A stretch of 64,000 nt of DNA from Paenibacillus jilunlii (GTDB lineage Bacteria > Bacillota > Bacilli > Paenibacillales > Paenibacillaceae): assembly GCF_900102965.1 (NCBI RefSeq), contig NZ_FNGM01000022.1, positions 1 through 64,000 of the forward strand. The letters are read 5' to 3'. This document shows, one piece after another, positions 24,402 through 33,480 of this stretch. Every line of letters starts with the position of its first letter. The stretch's first letter is position 1. A model generated the notes under the pieces. The model searched no databases, was not told the DNA's origin, and saw nothing but the letters and a program-made list of their open reading frames with translations. Position numbers and translations under genes: made by a program.

Positions 24402-25883
24402 TTGAATGATCAAACGGCTCGTAAATCATCGTTTTGGCTGATTATTTTAGCTATTTTTTTCGGGAATTTCATGGCGATCCTGAGTACGACGACCATTAAC
24501 GTGGCGTTTCCGGTGTTTATGAAGGATTTTCATGCGGAGATCGGGACCGTCCAGTGGATGATTACCGGCTACCTGCTCGCTACAGGCGTGATCGCACCGG
24601 TGGTGGGCTATTTTGGTGATAAATGGAGCTATAAGTACCTCTATGTGTTCGCGTTATCCGGTTTTACACTGTTCTCAGGATTATGCATGATCGCCTGGAG
24701 CATTCATTCGCTGGTGATCTTCCGTATTGTGCAGGGGGTATTCGGCGGACTGATCATTCCCACCACAATGACCATGATTTATCAATTTATTCAAAAAGAA
24801 AAGCAGGCATTCGCAATGAGTCTCTGGAGCTTGTCCTCCATGCTGGCACCCGCACTTGGACCGACACTCGGGGGATGGCTGACCGGATATTTTGGCTGGA
24901 AATCGCTGTTCATGATTAATCTCCCGATTGGAATTATAGCGATTGCCGCCGCGCTGAAGTGCCTGCCGTTCCAGCGTAACGCCGGGGAGACCAAAAGCTT
25001 TGATCTGCCGGGTTTTGTGACGGTTATTCTCAGCAGTGCGTTCATTATCCTGGCCTTCAATAAAGGGAATAGCTGGGGCTGGGCCTCCTGGAAAACACTG
25101 ACGTTGTTGATCATCGGAGCCATTGCGCTGATGTACTTCGTCCGCAGGGAGCTCTCCTTGAAGGAGCCGCTCCTGAATCTGAAGGTATTCCGGCAAAACC
25201 GGTTCACTTACAGTCTGATAATTAACTGCATTATCACCGTTGCCCTATATTCAGGGACGTTCCTGATTCCGGTCTTTCTGCAGGATATCCAGCAGTCCAC
25301 TCCGCTCACAACAGCGCTGATTCTGCTGCCGGGCTCCATCGCCATGGCCGTCATGTCTCCGGTTGTCGGCAAGCTCTACAGCAAGGTGGGGCCATTCTGG
25401 CTCATCCTTAGCGGTATCCTGCTGCTGGTCGCCTCAACCTGGGAGCTTAGCCATATCACACTTGCAGCAACTTACGTTCAGCTCGCATGGCTGATGGCGG
25501 TCCGCAATATCGGGATTGCCTTGGCCTTTATGCCGGTTACGAATGCAGGAATGTCTTCCGTGCCGAAGCAGATCACCGGCCATGCTTCCTCCGTCACCAA
25601 CTGGGTACGTCAGGCAACCGGAGCGCTGTCGATTGCTATCTTCAGCTCTCTGCTGGCTTCGAGAGCCTTAACGCATCAGAAGGAGCTTAGCGGCGGAGCT
25701 TCTGCGGCTGGGGCGCTGATTAAGGCGCAGGGCATGACAATGGGGGTTCAGGATGTGTTCCTGACCGCCACAGTCATCGGGATTCTGGCGGTTCCTTTGA
25801 CCTTCCTGCTCAGAACCGGAACCGCCAAACCCCAAGCGGCTGTACGGAACGCAGCGGCTGTCAAGCGGGAGGCAAACAGTTAA
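24402..25883 (+). CDS. MFS drug exporter, DHA2 (EmrB/QacA) family
   Basis: 493 residues with about 14 hydrophobic segments. Motifs: NVAFPVFMKDF, WMITGYLLATGVIAPVVGYFGDKWSYK (motif A region), RIVQGVFGGLIIPTTMTMI, and the motif C-like LAPALGPTLGGWLTGYFGWKSLFMINLPIG typical of proton-coupled DHA2 antiporters. The start is TTG at 24402, with GGAGGAG 8 bases upstream; an ATG at 24397 runs straight into a stop. Transcribed from a promoter carrying two MarR sites, so it is probably induced by a toxic compound. Confidence 0.9.
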   Translation: MNDQTARKSSFWLIILAIFFGNFMAILSTTTINVAFPVFMKDFHAEIGTVQWMITGYLLATGVIAPVVGYFGDKWSYKYLYVFALSGFTLFSGLCMIAWSIHSLVIFRIVQGVFGGLIIPTTMTMIYQFIQKEKQAFAMSLWSLSSMLAPALGPTLGGWLTGYFGWKSLFMINLPIGIIAIAAALKCLPFQRNAGETKSFDLPGFVTVILSSAFIILAFNKGNSWGWASWKTLTLLIIGAIALMYFVRRELSLKEPLLNLKVFRQNRFTYSLIINCIITVALYSGTFLIPVFLQDIQQSTPLTTALILLPGSIAMAVMSPVVGKLYSKVGPFWLILSGILLLVASTWELSHITLAATYVQLAWLMAVRNIGIALAFMPVTNAGMSSVPKQITGHASSVTNWVRQATGALSIAIFSSLLASRALTHQKELSGGASAAGALIKAQGMTMGVQDVFLTATVIGILAVPLTFLLRTGTAKPQAAVRNAAAVKREANS

Positions 25884-25971
25884 TGCGCTGCCGGTAAGCA
25901 GGATGACAAAAAGCCGGGCAGTCCTAATCCAGCAGCAGTCTCCGCTTCAGCCGGACTCTATGTCCATCAGC

Positions 25972-26015
25972 AAACCGCCCCTCCAGGTTCTTAACGGACC
26001 GGAAGGGGCGGTTTT
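25972..26015. terminator. Bidirectional terminator
   Basis: AAACCGCCCCT (25972) pairs with AGGGGCGGTTTTT (26003). It lies between the convergent MFS and FAD oxidoreductase genes. Confidence 0.85.
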
Positions 26016-26035
26016 TGGTATAGACGGTGATCAGC

Positions 26036-27472
26036 TTACTGCAGGTTGATCTGATAATCCTTTTTTAGATAAGAACGGATTCTCTGGAAATCTTCCACAT
26101 TCAGATCGTCCAGCCGTTTGTTCCGCTCCCGCCCCAGAATGATGCCGATCGTCTGAGCTGCTAAGGCAGTGGTAGGCATGATTCTTGCGCTGCCATAGGC
26201 TTTGATGCTGGCGCCGACATTTTTACCGGTTACGAGCACATTGTCATAGGATTTCAGCTCAAAGGAACGCAGCGGCAGCCCGTAACGATCCGGCTTGCCA
26301 AAGCCGATTCCGGTAGGAATCGCCCGGGTTCCCTGCAAATCAATCGAGTACCCGCCAATGCTCACATTGTCCCAGAACATCCGGCTGGACATTAAGTCCG
26401 TGTACTCCAGAACGTATTTGGTCTCATAGCGGTTATAGTCACGGATATAGAGGTACTCGGGGAATCCGTTCAGTTCGGCTTTGGCGAACCCGGGGATATT
26501 CTTGCGCAAAAAGCTCAGAATGTAAGGGGCCTCAGCCTTTCCTTTCCGTACCGCAGACTCCACAGATTTAGGGTCCGCCGGGTTGACATCATATATCAGC
26601 AGGCCGTTGATGATTACCTGGCCGTTTTTTTGGTAGGAAGCGTTTAATCCGCGCAGCCGGAGCTGCTTATCCTTGGTGGAGTATCTATTGGTAATGTTGC
26701 TGAACCCTGTTGCAAAGTGCCAGTCCACATACGTGTTGGGGCCATATTTCTTACGGACATTGGTGAGCGGATAATCCTCCAGAATGCGCTGATGCAGCAG
26801 GTTCCAGTCCACATTCTTGAAATTAAGCATATAGGTTGCCGCCATATAATCGGGCACTGTACTGTTATAGATCGTTTCCATTCCGGGAATCCGGGCTTCC
26901 CTCAATCGCCCGCTCAGGGCATTGTAATCGGTGTTCTCCACCCAATACCGGGACCGAATCGTAACCTTGACGCCGTCTTTGCCGTGATAGGTGAGAGTAT
27001 TCAGCGTCTTCCCGCTGCTTGTCGCCTTTGTGTCCACCCGGTCCAGAACAATCCCGCTCTTCAGCGGAATCCCTTGGATGACCTTGTCATAATACCTTTG
27101 GAAATCGGCGGCCTTGCGGATGGTTCCGGCTTTGTAGCCATTGAAGAGACTCTTGATCTCGCCCTGTACGAGGCTTCTCTTCTGGTTGTCATTCACATCA
27201 TCGAGAAAGAACATCTGCCCTTGAATCAATTCGCCGCCCGGTTTGCTGCGGGGATCAAGCATCAGCACTTTCAGGCCGGCCTTGACGGCTTCCTTGGCGA
27301 GCAGTGCGCCTTGAATTTCGCTTCCGATGACAACGACATCATAGCCCGCGGGCGCAGTGGAGGTGGCTGCAGGCTTCGCCGCAGCGGTGGTAGGCAGGAC
27401 TGCTGCCGATAGGAGAACCAGCGCAGCCAGACAGCTTTTAATACGGTGGAATTTCCGGGATTGCATGAACAT
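26036..27472 (-). CDS. Exported FAD-dependent oxidoreductase
   Basis: 478 residues. The N-terminal signal peptide (KSCLAALVLLSAAVLPTTAAA) ends near residue 32. The Rossmann FAD site is YDVVVIGSEIQGALLAKEAVKAGLKVLMLDP. The body has RYWVENTDYNALSGRLREARIPG, and a C-terminal VTGKNVGASIKAYGSARIMPTTALAAQTIG, the second FAD-contacting block seen in the FAD-dependent oxidoreductase family PF12831. It should act outside the membrane or in the wall; its substrate is unknown. AGGAG lies 12 bases before the ATG. It is a single gene with its own terminator. Confidence 0.85.
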   Translation of the reverse strand: MFMQSRKFHRIKSCLAALVLLSAAVLPTTAAAKPAATSTAPAGYDVVVIGSEIQGALLAKEAVKAGLKVLMLDPRSKPGGELIQGQMFFLDDVNDNQKRSLVQGEIKSLFNGYKAGTIRKAADFQRYYDKVIQGIPLKSGIVLDRVDTKATSSGKTLNTLTYHGKDGVKVTIRSRYWVENTDYNALSGRLREARIPGMETIYNSTVPDYMAATYMLNFKNVDWNLLHQRILEDYPLTNVRKKYGPNTYVDWHFATGFSNITNRYSTKDKQLRLRGLNASYQKNGQVIINGLLIYDVNPADPKSVESAVRKGKAEAPYILSFLRKNIPGFAKAELNGFPEYLYIRDYNRYETKYVLEYTDLMSSRMFWDNVSIGGYSIDLQGTRAIPTGIGFGKPDRYGLPLRSFELKSYDNVLVTGKNVGASIKAYGSARIMPTTALAAQTIGIILGRERNKRLDDLNVEDFQRIRSYLKKDYQINLQ

Positions 27473-27682
27473 GGACTTCTTGTACTCCTGACTGTTGTGG
27501 GATTGGGTACCTTACATTTACTTAAGCATTAAAAAGCACCTGTTAATATTCTATACGATTTTGGGTGATTTTACCTGTGCTGGATTTGTGGCAATTTGTC
27601 GCGGCGGCGCTTTCTCTTCGCATGTTAGCCGATTATGGGGTAGAATATATAATAAAGCGAGCGAAAGTAGGAGTTGTATACC

Positions 27683-28162
27683 ATGTCGAATGAAGAAGTG
27701 TTTCTGACAAAAGAGGGACTAGCCAAGTTAGAGGAAGAGCTGAGGGATCTGAAGACCGTGAAGCGCAAGGAGCTTGCGGCCCGGCTTAAGCTGGCGATCA
27801 GCTACGGGGACCTCAAGGAGAACAGCGAGTACCATTCGGCGAAGGAAGATCAGTCGTTTATGGAGACACGCATCATGATCCTGGAGAAAATGCTGACCAA
27901 AGCACAGATTGTGGATGAGAGCAGTATGGACCTGAGCAAGGTCAGTGTCGGCTCTATTGTCACTCTAAATGATGTGGAGTACTCCGAGAAGATTGAATAT
28001 AGAGTCGTCGGACCGGCTGAGGCTGATGTGCTGAACAACAAGATTTCGTATGAAAGTCCGCTGGGCAAAGAGCTGCTCGGCAAAAAAGTCGGCGACATCA
28101 TCAGCGTAAACGCACCCATGGGTATTATCCAATATGAGCTGCTGGAGATCAAATTGCTGTAA
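27683..28162 (+). CDS. greA: Transcription elongation factor GreA-type
   Basis: 159 residues, the typical length. The N-terminal coiled coil (FLTKEGLAKLEEELRDLKTVKRKELAARLKLAISYGDLKENSEYHSAKEDQSFMETRI) has the acidic tip D-x-x-E-N at GDLKENSEY, which inserts into the RNA polymerase secondary channel and promotes cleavage of backtracked RNA. The C-terminal FKBP-like domain holds SYESPLGKELLGKKVGDIISVNAP. GTAGGAG lies 9 bases before the ATG at 27683. Bacillales often have two Gre-like proteins, so this may be the main GreA or a paralogue. Confidence 0.92.
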   Translation: MSNEEVFLTKEGLAKLEEELRDLKTVKRKELAARLKLAISYGDLKENSEYHSAKEDQSFMETRIMILEKMLTKAQIVDESSMDLSKVSVGSIVTLNDVEYSEKIEYRVVGPAEADVLNNKISYESPLGKELLGKKVGDIISVNAPMGIIQYELLEIKLL

Positions 28163-28182
28163 AAAGCGGTCCCTGCAAAACC

Positions 28183-28222
28183 AAACCCTGCCTCCTGTAT
28201 TGTTAAGGAGGCAGGGTTTTTT
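28183..28222. terminator. Terminator of greA, possibly bidirectional
   Basis: AAACCCTGCCTCCT pairs perfectly with AGGAGGCAGGGTTT, then T. Confidence 0.92.
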
Positions 28223-28265
28223 GAGGAAATTGCCTGGGTTAAGCTTCTCTCCGCAAACAGACAGG

Positions 28266-28985
28266 TCAAATGAGGGTGTGCCCGCCCTCTACATGAAGTA
28301 CTGTGCCTGTGACGAAGCCGTTACGGATCAGATAGAGCACGCCTTCGGCAACGTCGGAGGCTGTGCCTACGCGCTGTACGGGCAGCTTAGCCGCTACGCC
28401 GCTGTAAAAAGCACTGCGGGCTTCTTCGGCCATTCCCGCGCGGGAGGGGGTGTCGATGATCCCCGGCGATACGGTGTTCACCCGCAGCGGGGCCAGTTCC
28501 AGAGCCAGGGTCTGGCCCAGATTGGCTACGGCTGCATTCACTGCGCCCAGTACAGACGATCCCGTCATGGTCTTGAAGGCTACAACCCCCGAGAACAAGG
28601 TGATGGAGCCGTGGGGGTTCAGGTGCGGCGCGGCGTATTTGGCCGCATAATACTGGCCCCAGAACTTATTGTCCATCAGCTGCCGCGCGGCACTGGAGGC
28701 TGTGGTGAGAAAGGGGCCGCCGCTGGTTTCGGCTGCGGTGATCACCAGATGGTCGAAGGCTCCCAGCTCTGCGAATAAGGACCGCACTTGATCCTCGGAC
28801 GTAATATCCAGCGTATAGGTAGCCACGCTTGCATCAGGTCCCAATGCCGCTTTGGCCTGCCCCAGCTTCTGTGCCGAACGGCTGGCAAGAACCACTTCGG
28901 CTCCTTCCGCGGCGGCGAGTTTTGCGGTTGCCAGGCCGATGCCCGAGCTGCCGCCGATAATTACTATTTTCTGTCCTGTTAACAT
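28266..28985 (-). CDS. SDR family protein lacking the canonical Tyr-Lys pair
   Basis: 239 residues of classical SDR length. The cofactor motif GGSSGIG and the LDITSEDQV acidic region are intact, as are VNTVSPGIIDTP and the C-terminal GTVLHVEGGHTLI. Where YxxxK should be, the sequence reads LGAVNAAV, so the catalytic Tyr and Lys are replaced by Leu and Asn, while Ser in LFSGVVAF remains. A recurring SDR subgroup has this substitution, so the loss is probably not a sequencing error. AGGAGGAATCA precedes the ATG. A predicted HxlR operator lies about 50 bases upstream, implying control by the next gene. Confidence 0.85.
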   Translation of the reverse strand: MLTGQKIVIIGGSSGIGLATAKLAAAEGAEVVLASRSAQKLGQAKAALGPDASVATYTLDITSEDQVRSLFAELGAFDHLVITAAETSGGPFLTTASSAARQLMDNKFWGQYYAAKYAAPHLNPHGSITLFSGVVAFKTMTGSSVLGAVNAAVANLGQTLALELAPLRVNTVSPGIIDTPSRAGMAEEARSAFYSGVAAKLPVQRVGTASDVAEGVLYLIRNGFVTGTVLHVEGGHTLI

Positions 28986-29036
28986 GTTGATTCCTCCTCA
29001 AAATGAACTGCCTTGTGAGGAGAGTATAGTCCTCAT

Positions 29037-29053
29037 ACTTCCTTTGGGGAAGT
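29037..29053. promoter_or_regulatory. Predicted HxlR operator at the SDR promoter
   Basis: ACTTCCTTTGGGGAAGT is an inverted repeat (ACTTCC/GGAAGT). It shares TCCTTTGGG and AAGT with the site upstream of the HxlR gene at 29530-29546. Confidence 0.65.
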
Positions 29054-29140
29054 AGTTACATTCTGTACATACAGTTACCGGAAAGAAAGTTTTTTGCGGG
29101 GGCTGAGCTGGCAGGTATGAACTTTTTTTAACGTTACTAC

Positions 29141-29479
29141 TCAGAGCGCAAGCCCGTATCTCTTGAGTTCAATAAAAATGCCCTCCAGCTGTTCCCCCTT
29201 CTTCGTCAGCGTGTATTCCACGCGCGGCGGCACCTCGGGATATACAGTGCGCATAAGAATTCCGTGGTTCTCAAGCTCACGCAGCCGCAAGGCGAGTGTC
29301 TTCGGACTGATGCCTGTAAGAGAGCGCAGCAGATCACTGAAGCGCATGGTGCCTTCGATCAGCAGATCACGGATAATCAGGAACGTCCATTTGGTTCCGA
29401 TGACATCCAGCGTTTTGGCAATGGGACAGGCTTCGCCGGGGGTTCCTTTGGTCAGAATGACGGGCTCCGTAATATCCAT
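29141..29479 (-). CDS. HxlR family transcriptional regulator
   Basis: 112 residues, one winged helix. CPIAKTLDVIGTKWTFLIIRDLLIEGTMRFSDLLRSLTGISPKTLALRLRELENHGILMRTVYPEVPPRVEYTLTKKG is the full HxlR signature, with the conserved Cys at residue 18 that redox- or electrophile-sensing members use. ATG at 29479 follows ACAGGAGG. It precedes the SDR gene on the same strand, and the same operator-like sequence occurs before both genes, suggesting autoregulation plus control of the SDR. Confidence 0.92.
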   Translation of the reverse strand: MDITEPVILTKGTPGEACPIAKTLDVIGTKWTFLIIRDLLIEGTMRFSDLLRSLTGISPKTLALRLRELENHGILMRTVYPEVPPRVEYTLTKKGEQLEGIFIELKRYGLAL

Positions 29480-29529
29480 TTCAGTCAACCTCCTGTGATC
29501 ATCACAATTTGTGCTAATCATACCACAAT

Positions 29530-29546
29530 ACTATCCTTTGGGAAGT
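29530..29546. promoter_or_regulatory. Predicted HxlR operator at its own promoter
   Basis: ACTATCCTTTGGGAAGT matches the site at 29037-29053 with a one-base shift between arms. Confidence 0.65.
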
Positions 29547-29655
29547 TATGTTGTTCATAGGCGTTTGCTATTAAGCATATTGCTTCCATATCTTAGACGG
29601 GTCCATCCGTGGGGCTTATAGTAAAAGTAACATTAGAATAGAGGAGTCCTCGCTA

Positions 29656-30585
29656 TTGATTGACAAGGTATTGTCCACTCTGGTCGAGGTGATTGTGCCG
29701 TTGTCCATTCCGGTCATATCGGGGGCGCTGCTGGGACGGTACAAGAACCTGGATACCAAACCGCTGTTAACGCTGTATCTGTATTTCCTGAGTCCGGCGA
29801 TTATTCTGGACACGCTCGAGACGGCGGAGATTTCCTTCAACGACGTGTACAAAACACTGGCCTTCTCCCTGCTGAACCTGCTGGTGCTGTGGGCGCTGGC
29901 GAAGCTGATCGGCAGAGTGCTGAAGCTGGCTCCGGCCGAGGCAGCAGGCCTGACCCTAGTCTCCACTTTCACCAACAGTGTCAATTACGGTCTGCCGCTG
30001 GTGCTGCTGGCTTTTGGACAGCTGGGGCTGGACAAAGCTTCGGTCTATGTCATTGCCCAGATGGTCATTGTCAACACCATCGGGGTGTATTTTGCGGCAA
30101 GGTCCCAGTTCTCTGCCGGCAGCGCTGTCCGCTCAGTGTTCGCATTGCCGGCGATCTACGCAGCGATTCTGGCGCTGCTTCTGCGGGCGCTCGGCCTGCA
30201 TATGCCGCAGGAGATTGCTTCGGGCGTGTCAATGGTGGCTGGAGCGTATTCCCCGGTGGTGTTGGCCATACTGGGGGTGCAGATGGTCAGGGTGCAGACC
30301 GCACAGGCTGCACGCAATGTGCAGCTGGCCTTCTGGACGGGCATGTCGGTCCGCCTGCTGCTGGCACCATTGACCGCTGCGCTGCTGCTGTTCCTGCTGA
30401 ACATTTCGGGTACGCTGTTCGCCGTCCTGCTTATTCTGGCTTCCATGCCGGTTGCGGTCAATTCAGTGGTGCTGGCTGAACGCTTCGGCAGCTCACCTGC
30501 GCTTGTGTCCCGGTGTATTCTGTGGACAACACTCGCGTCCTTCCTGGTGCTGCCGATCCTGATCTCTATTGTAGGCAGCGTGTGA
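29656..30585 (+). CDS. AEC family (auxin efflux carrier-like) transporter
   Basis: 309 residues with about 10 hydrophobic segments. VIVPLSIPVISGALLGRYKNLDTKPLLTLYLYFLSPAIIL at the N-terminus and TFTNSVNYGLPLVLLAFGQLGL (the N-x-G-LP crossover motif) identify the AEC fold. LASMPVAVNSVVLAERFG gives the matching second-half motif. Members export organic acids or related anions. The start is TTG at 29656, with AGAGGAG upstream. It stands alone, divergent from the HxlR gene. Confidence 0.9.
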   Translation: MIDKVLSTLVEVIVPLSIPVISGALLGRYKNLDTKPLLTLYLYFLSPAIILDTLETAEISFNDVYKTLAFSLLNLLVLWALAKLIGRVLKLAPAEAAGLTLVSTFTNSVNYGLPLVLLAFGQLGLDKASVYVIAQMVIVNTIGVYFAARSQFSAGSAVRSVFALPAIYAAILALLLRALGLHMPQEIASGVSMVAGAYSPVVLAILGVQMVRVQTAQAARNVQLAFWTGMSVRLLLAPLTAALLLFLLNISGTLFAVLLILASMPVAVNSVVLAERFGSSPALVSRCILWTTLASFLVLPILISIVGSV

Positions 30586-30829
30586 CCTGAATGCGTGCGG
30601 TTTGTGCTGGACCTTTGGATTTTTCTGTACAGGAGGGACCGGGAAGGAATGGGGCAAACGGAAGAGGAGAATCACGGGGCACGGGGGAGCTGCAGGCGAG
30701 GCAAATGAAGCGAAGCGGAAATCATCTACTTCAATGGCTTTGAAAGCTTGTTGAAAGGAGAGAATAGTGGGGAAAAGTATAAAGTAAATTCACAGGTAAG
30801 AGCGTAAACCGGCTCCATTAGTTATCCTC

Positions 30830-31150
30830 ATTCCACCTGGCGCTTGCTCACCGGCTTCTTCACAAGCGCCAGGTGAAAAAAGGGAGCTTATTTTTCCCGG
30901 AATTCGAAAATTCTGAGATTTTAATGGAAAAAGTAAATTTGTTCGGGGTATATTCCCCGTCCAATAGCGAAATGACCTGAATTCGTTAACCTTTTTCCAC
31001 TTAACCTGCGGAGAGCAGGGTGCCGGGGCAAATTAGTTAACCTTTTTCGACTTGGAGCTTCCGTAGGGTTCATGAGGAGTCGTTCTCCAGGTAACGCTAG
31101 ACTGAAATTCAAGACGGCTGCACTGTCCCGTGGGGGGCGGCGCAGCCGTC
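30830..31150 (+). repeat. Dispersed GGAAAAAGG element, copy C
   Basis: It opens with a 13-bp perfect hairpin (CACCTGGCGCTTG 30834-30846 / CAAGCGCCAGGTG 30863-30875). Left arms GGTGAAAAAAGGG (30872) and AATGGAAAAAG (30923) face CCTTTTTCCACTT (30991) and CCTTTTTCGACTT (31040). The end TTCTCCAGGTAACGCTAGAC (31083) matches copy B, and a GACGGCTGC/GCAGCCGTC hairpin (31113-31150) closes it and may terminate the aldo-keto reductase gene. The 245 bases before it, from 30586, show nothing definite. Confidence 0.75.
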
Positions 31151-31191
31151 TATTTCAGTTATAAAGATTCAAACACCGGATCAGTGCTTGC

Positions 31192-32034
31192 TTAGAAATC
31201 AAAATGGTCTGGATCGGGGCCGGTCCGCTTGTCCTGATTAAGCCCGTCAATCCGCTCCATTTCCCCGGTGCTCAGCTCGAAATCGAACACGGAGGCATTC
31301 TCGGTGATCCGGTGTTCCTTGGTGGATTTGGGGATGGTAACTATTCCATGCTGCAGATCCCAGCGCAGGATTACTTGAGCAACCGATTTGCCGTGTGCGG
31401 CGGCAATCTCCTGAAGCACAGGCTGGTCAAGCAGCTGTCCCTGCATGAGGGGCGACCAGGCTTCAATCTGGATACCCTGCGCTTCGCAGAAGCGGCGCAG
31501 CTCCCGCTGGGACAAGTAAGGATGCAGTTCCACCTGATTGACCATCGGTGTGATCTCCGCATCCCGCATCACATCCTCCAGATGATGAATCTGGAAGTTG
31601 CTGACTCCGATGGCTTTGACCCGTCCGGACTTATACAAGGTTTCGAGCGCTCTCCAGGCTTCCTTGTATTTGCCCTGTACCGGCCAATGAATCAGGTATA
31701 AATCCAGATAGTCCAGCCCCAGCTTCTCCAGACTGGCATCATAGGCGGCAAGGGTCGCCTCATATCCGAGATCGGCGTTCCACACCTTGGAGGTGATGAA
31801 CAGATCTTCGCGGTCCAGCTTGTTCTCGGCCAGAGCTTCAGCCACAGCCTGGCCCACACCGCGCTCATTCTGATAGATGGCAGCGGTATCCACACTGCGG
31901 TAGCCGTGGGCAATAGCGGATTTTACCGCTTGTATCAATTCTGCGCCTTCCTCCACTTGAAAAACCCCCAGCCCGAACCAGGGCATATTCACACCGCTAT
32001 GCAAGCGGGTCGTATCCTGTAAATGCAATGCCAT
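31192..32034 (-). CDS. Aldo/keto reductase
   Basis: 280 residues, typical AKR length. GYRSVDTAAIYQNERGVG holds the catalytic Asp and Tyr. FITSKVWNADLGYEATLAAYDASLEKLGLDYLDLYLIHWPV supplies the catalytic Lys and His. IGVSNFQIHHLEDVM and NQVELHPYLSQ are standard, and TIPKSTKEHRITENASVFDFEL is the NADPH site. It reduces aldehydes or ketones with NADPH. AGGAGG lies about 10 bases before the ATG. The MFS gene on the same strand ends about 100 bases upstream; both may answer to the divergent HxlR at 33481. Confidence 0.93.
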   Translation of the reverse strand: MALHLQDTTRLHSGVNMPWFGLGVFQVEEGAELIQAVKSAIAHGYRSVDTAAIYQNERGVGQAVAEALAENKLDREDLFITSKVWNADLGYEATLAAYDASLEKLGLDYLDLYLIHWPVQGKYKEAWRALETLYKSGRVKAIGVSNFQIHHLEDVMRDAEITPMVNQVELHPYLSQRELRRFCEAQGIQIEAWSPLMQGQLLDQPVLQEIAAAHGKSVAQVILRWDLQHGIVTIPKSTKEHRITENASVFDFELSTGEMERIDGLNQDKRTGPDPDHFDF

Positions 32035-32138
32035 AATGAAAAAACCTCCTGAATGGGTATAGTATGAAAATGCATGAATCTGAGATGAGCGGAAATAAAT
32101 CCTCTAAAGCGAATCCTTATCCGCAACTTTGTTAAGGC

Positions 32139-33344
32139 TCAGGCTGCCTGGCTCGGGAGCTTGCGCCCGTCCCTATTTTGGAGCGCCCGGCTCCAGACGG
32201 TAAGAATCACTGCCCCCAGTACCATGATGGCTCCGATCCATGGAGTATGGATCAGTCCCAGATGATCGGTCACCAGGCCTCCAAGATAGGCACCGATGGC
32301 GATGCCCGCATTAAAGGCAGCTATATTCACCGCTGAAGCGACATCTCTCGCACTGGGTGCGAACCGGTCAGCCAGCATCACTACGTAGACCTGCAGGCCG
32401 GGTACATTCATGAAGGCGAGCAGACCCATGAAGAAAATGGTGATCAGAGCAGCGGCTTTAAAGGGAGCCGTAAAGGTAAGCACCAGCAGGACCACTGCCT
32501 GGAAGGCAAACATGTAGAACAAAGCGTTCAGCGGCTTGCGGTTGGCCGCTTTCCCTCCAATGACGTTGCCGATGGCAATGGCTATTCCGTAGACCAGGAG
32601 AATCACAGCAACCGTCTGTTCCTGAAAACCGCTGATCTCATGCAGCAGAGGGGAGAGGTACGTGAACACAACAAAGGTCCCCCCGTAGCCCAGAGCGGTA
32701 ATGGCAAAAGCGAGCAGCAGACGTCCGTTCGTCACCAGCTTGACCTGATCGCGCAGCGGGGTCCGTGTACCTTTGCGCAGGGCAGAAGGGATCAGGAGCA
32801 GGTTCGCGATCAGTGCGATAAGACCGACAGCGGCGATGGCGATAAAAGCAGCCCGCCAGCCAAGCTGCTGCCCGAGAAATGTGCCAAGGGGCACCCCGGT
32901 CACAGTAGCTACCGTAAGACCGGTGAACATAATAGAGATGGCGCTTGCCCGCCGGTCCTCAGTTACCAGGTCCGCGGCGATGGTAGAAGCGATGGACATG
33001 AACAGGCCATGAGCGAGCGCGGAAATGATGCGGGCCACGAGCAGCATGGAAATCCCGCCCGCAGCGGCCGCCAGGCTGTTACCGGCGATGAAGAGCAGCA
33101 TTAACGCCAGCAGCAGGGTTTTGCGCGAGACGGCCGTGGTCAGCGAGGTCAGCACCGGTGCGCCGAAGGTGACGCCAAGCGCATACAGCGTTACGGTTAA
33201 TCCTGCTGTCGTCAGGGATATATGCAGGTCATCAGAGATCAGGGGCAGCAGCCCGACACTGATAAACTCGGTTGTTCCAATCGCGAAGGCGCTAATGGCT
33301 AGAGCCAGCAGCGCAAGAGTACTTCTTTTTCGATCCAAAGACAT
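32139..33344 (-). CDS. MFS transporter, DHA1 family (AraJ/YdhP-like)
   Basis: 401 residues with 12 hydrophobic segments. AISAFAIGTTEFISVGLLPLISDDL is the N-terminal signature of the AraJ/NepI/YdhP branch. ALGVTFGAPVLTSLTTAVSRKTLLLALML is motif A, and TVTGVPLGTFLGQQLGWRAAFIAIA is motif C (antiporter signature). It likely exports a small molecule by proton exchange. TAGGAGTGAG precedes the ATG. Divergent from an HxlR regulator. Confidence 0.92.
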   Translation of the reverse strand: MSLDRKRSTLALLALAISAFAIGTTEFISVGLLPLISDDLHISLTTAGLTVTLYALGVTFGAPVLTSLTTAVSRKTLLLALMLLFIAGNSLAAAAGGISMLLVARIISALAHGLFMSIASTIAADLVTEDRRASAISIMFTGLTVATVTGVPLGTFLGQQLGWRAAFIAIAAVGLIALIANLLLIPSALRKGTRTPLRDQVKLVTNGRLLLAFAITALGYGGTFVVFTYLSPLLHEISGFQEQTVAVILLVYGIAIAIGNVIGGKAANRKPLNALFYMFAFQAVVLLVLTFTAPFKAAALITIFFMGLLAFMNVPGLQVYVVMLADRFAPSARDVASAVNIAAFNAGIAIGAYLGGLVTDHLGLIHTPWIGAIMVLGAVILTVWSRALQNRDGRKLPSQAA

Positions 33345-33431
33345 GATTTCTCACTCCTACACTATAGTAATCACCGGCCGGTAAGTGCTATTATGAATTA
33401 TTGCAGCGGCGAAGGATAGTACGCACTTTTT

Positions 33432-33463
33432 GGTGCTATAGGTTCTAAAAAGTAACTATAACC
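33432..33463. promoter_or_regulatory. Candidate HxlR operator between MFS and HxlR
   Basis: GGTGCTATAGGTT and AACTATAACC form an imperfect inverted repeat around CTAAAAAGT. A related half-site ACTATAGTAATC lies near 33360. Confidence 0.4.
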
Positions 33464-33480
33464 AATCAGGAGGGCTGATC

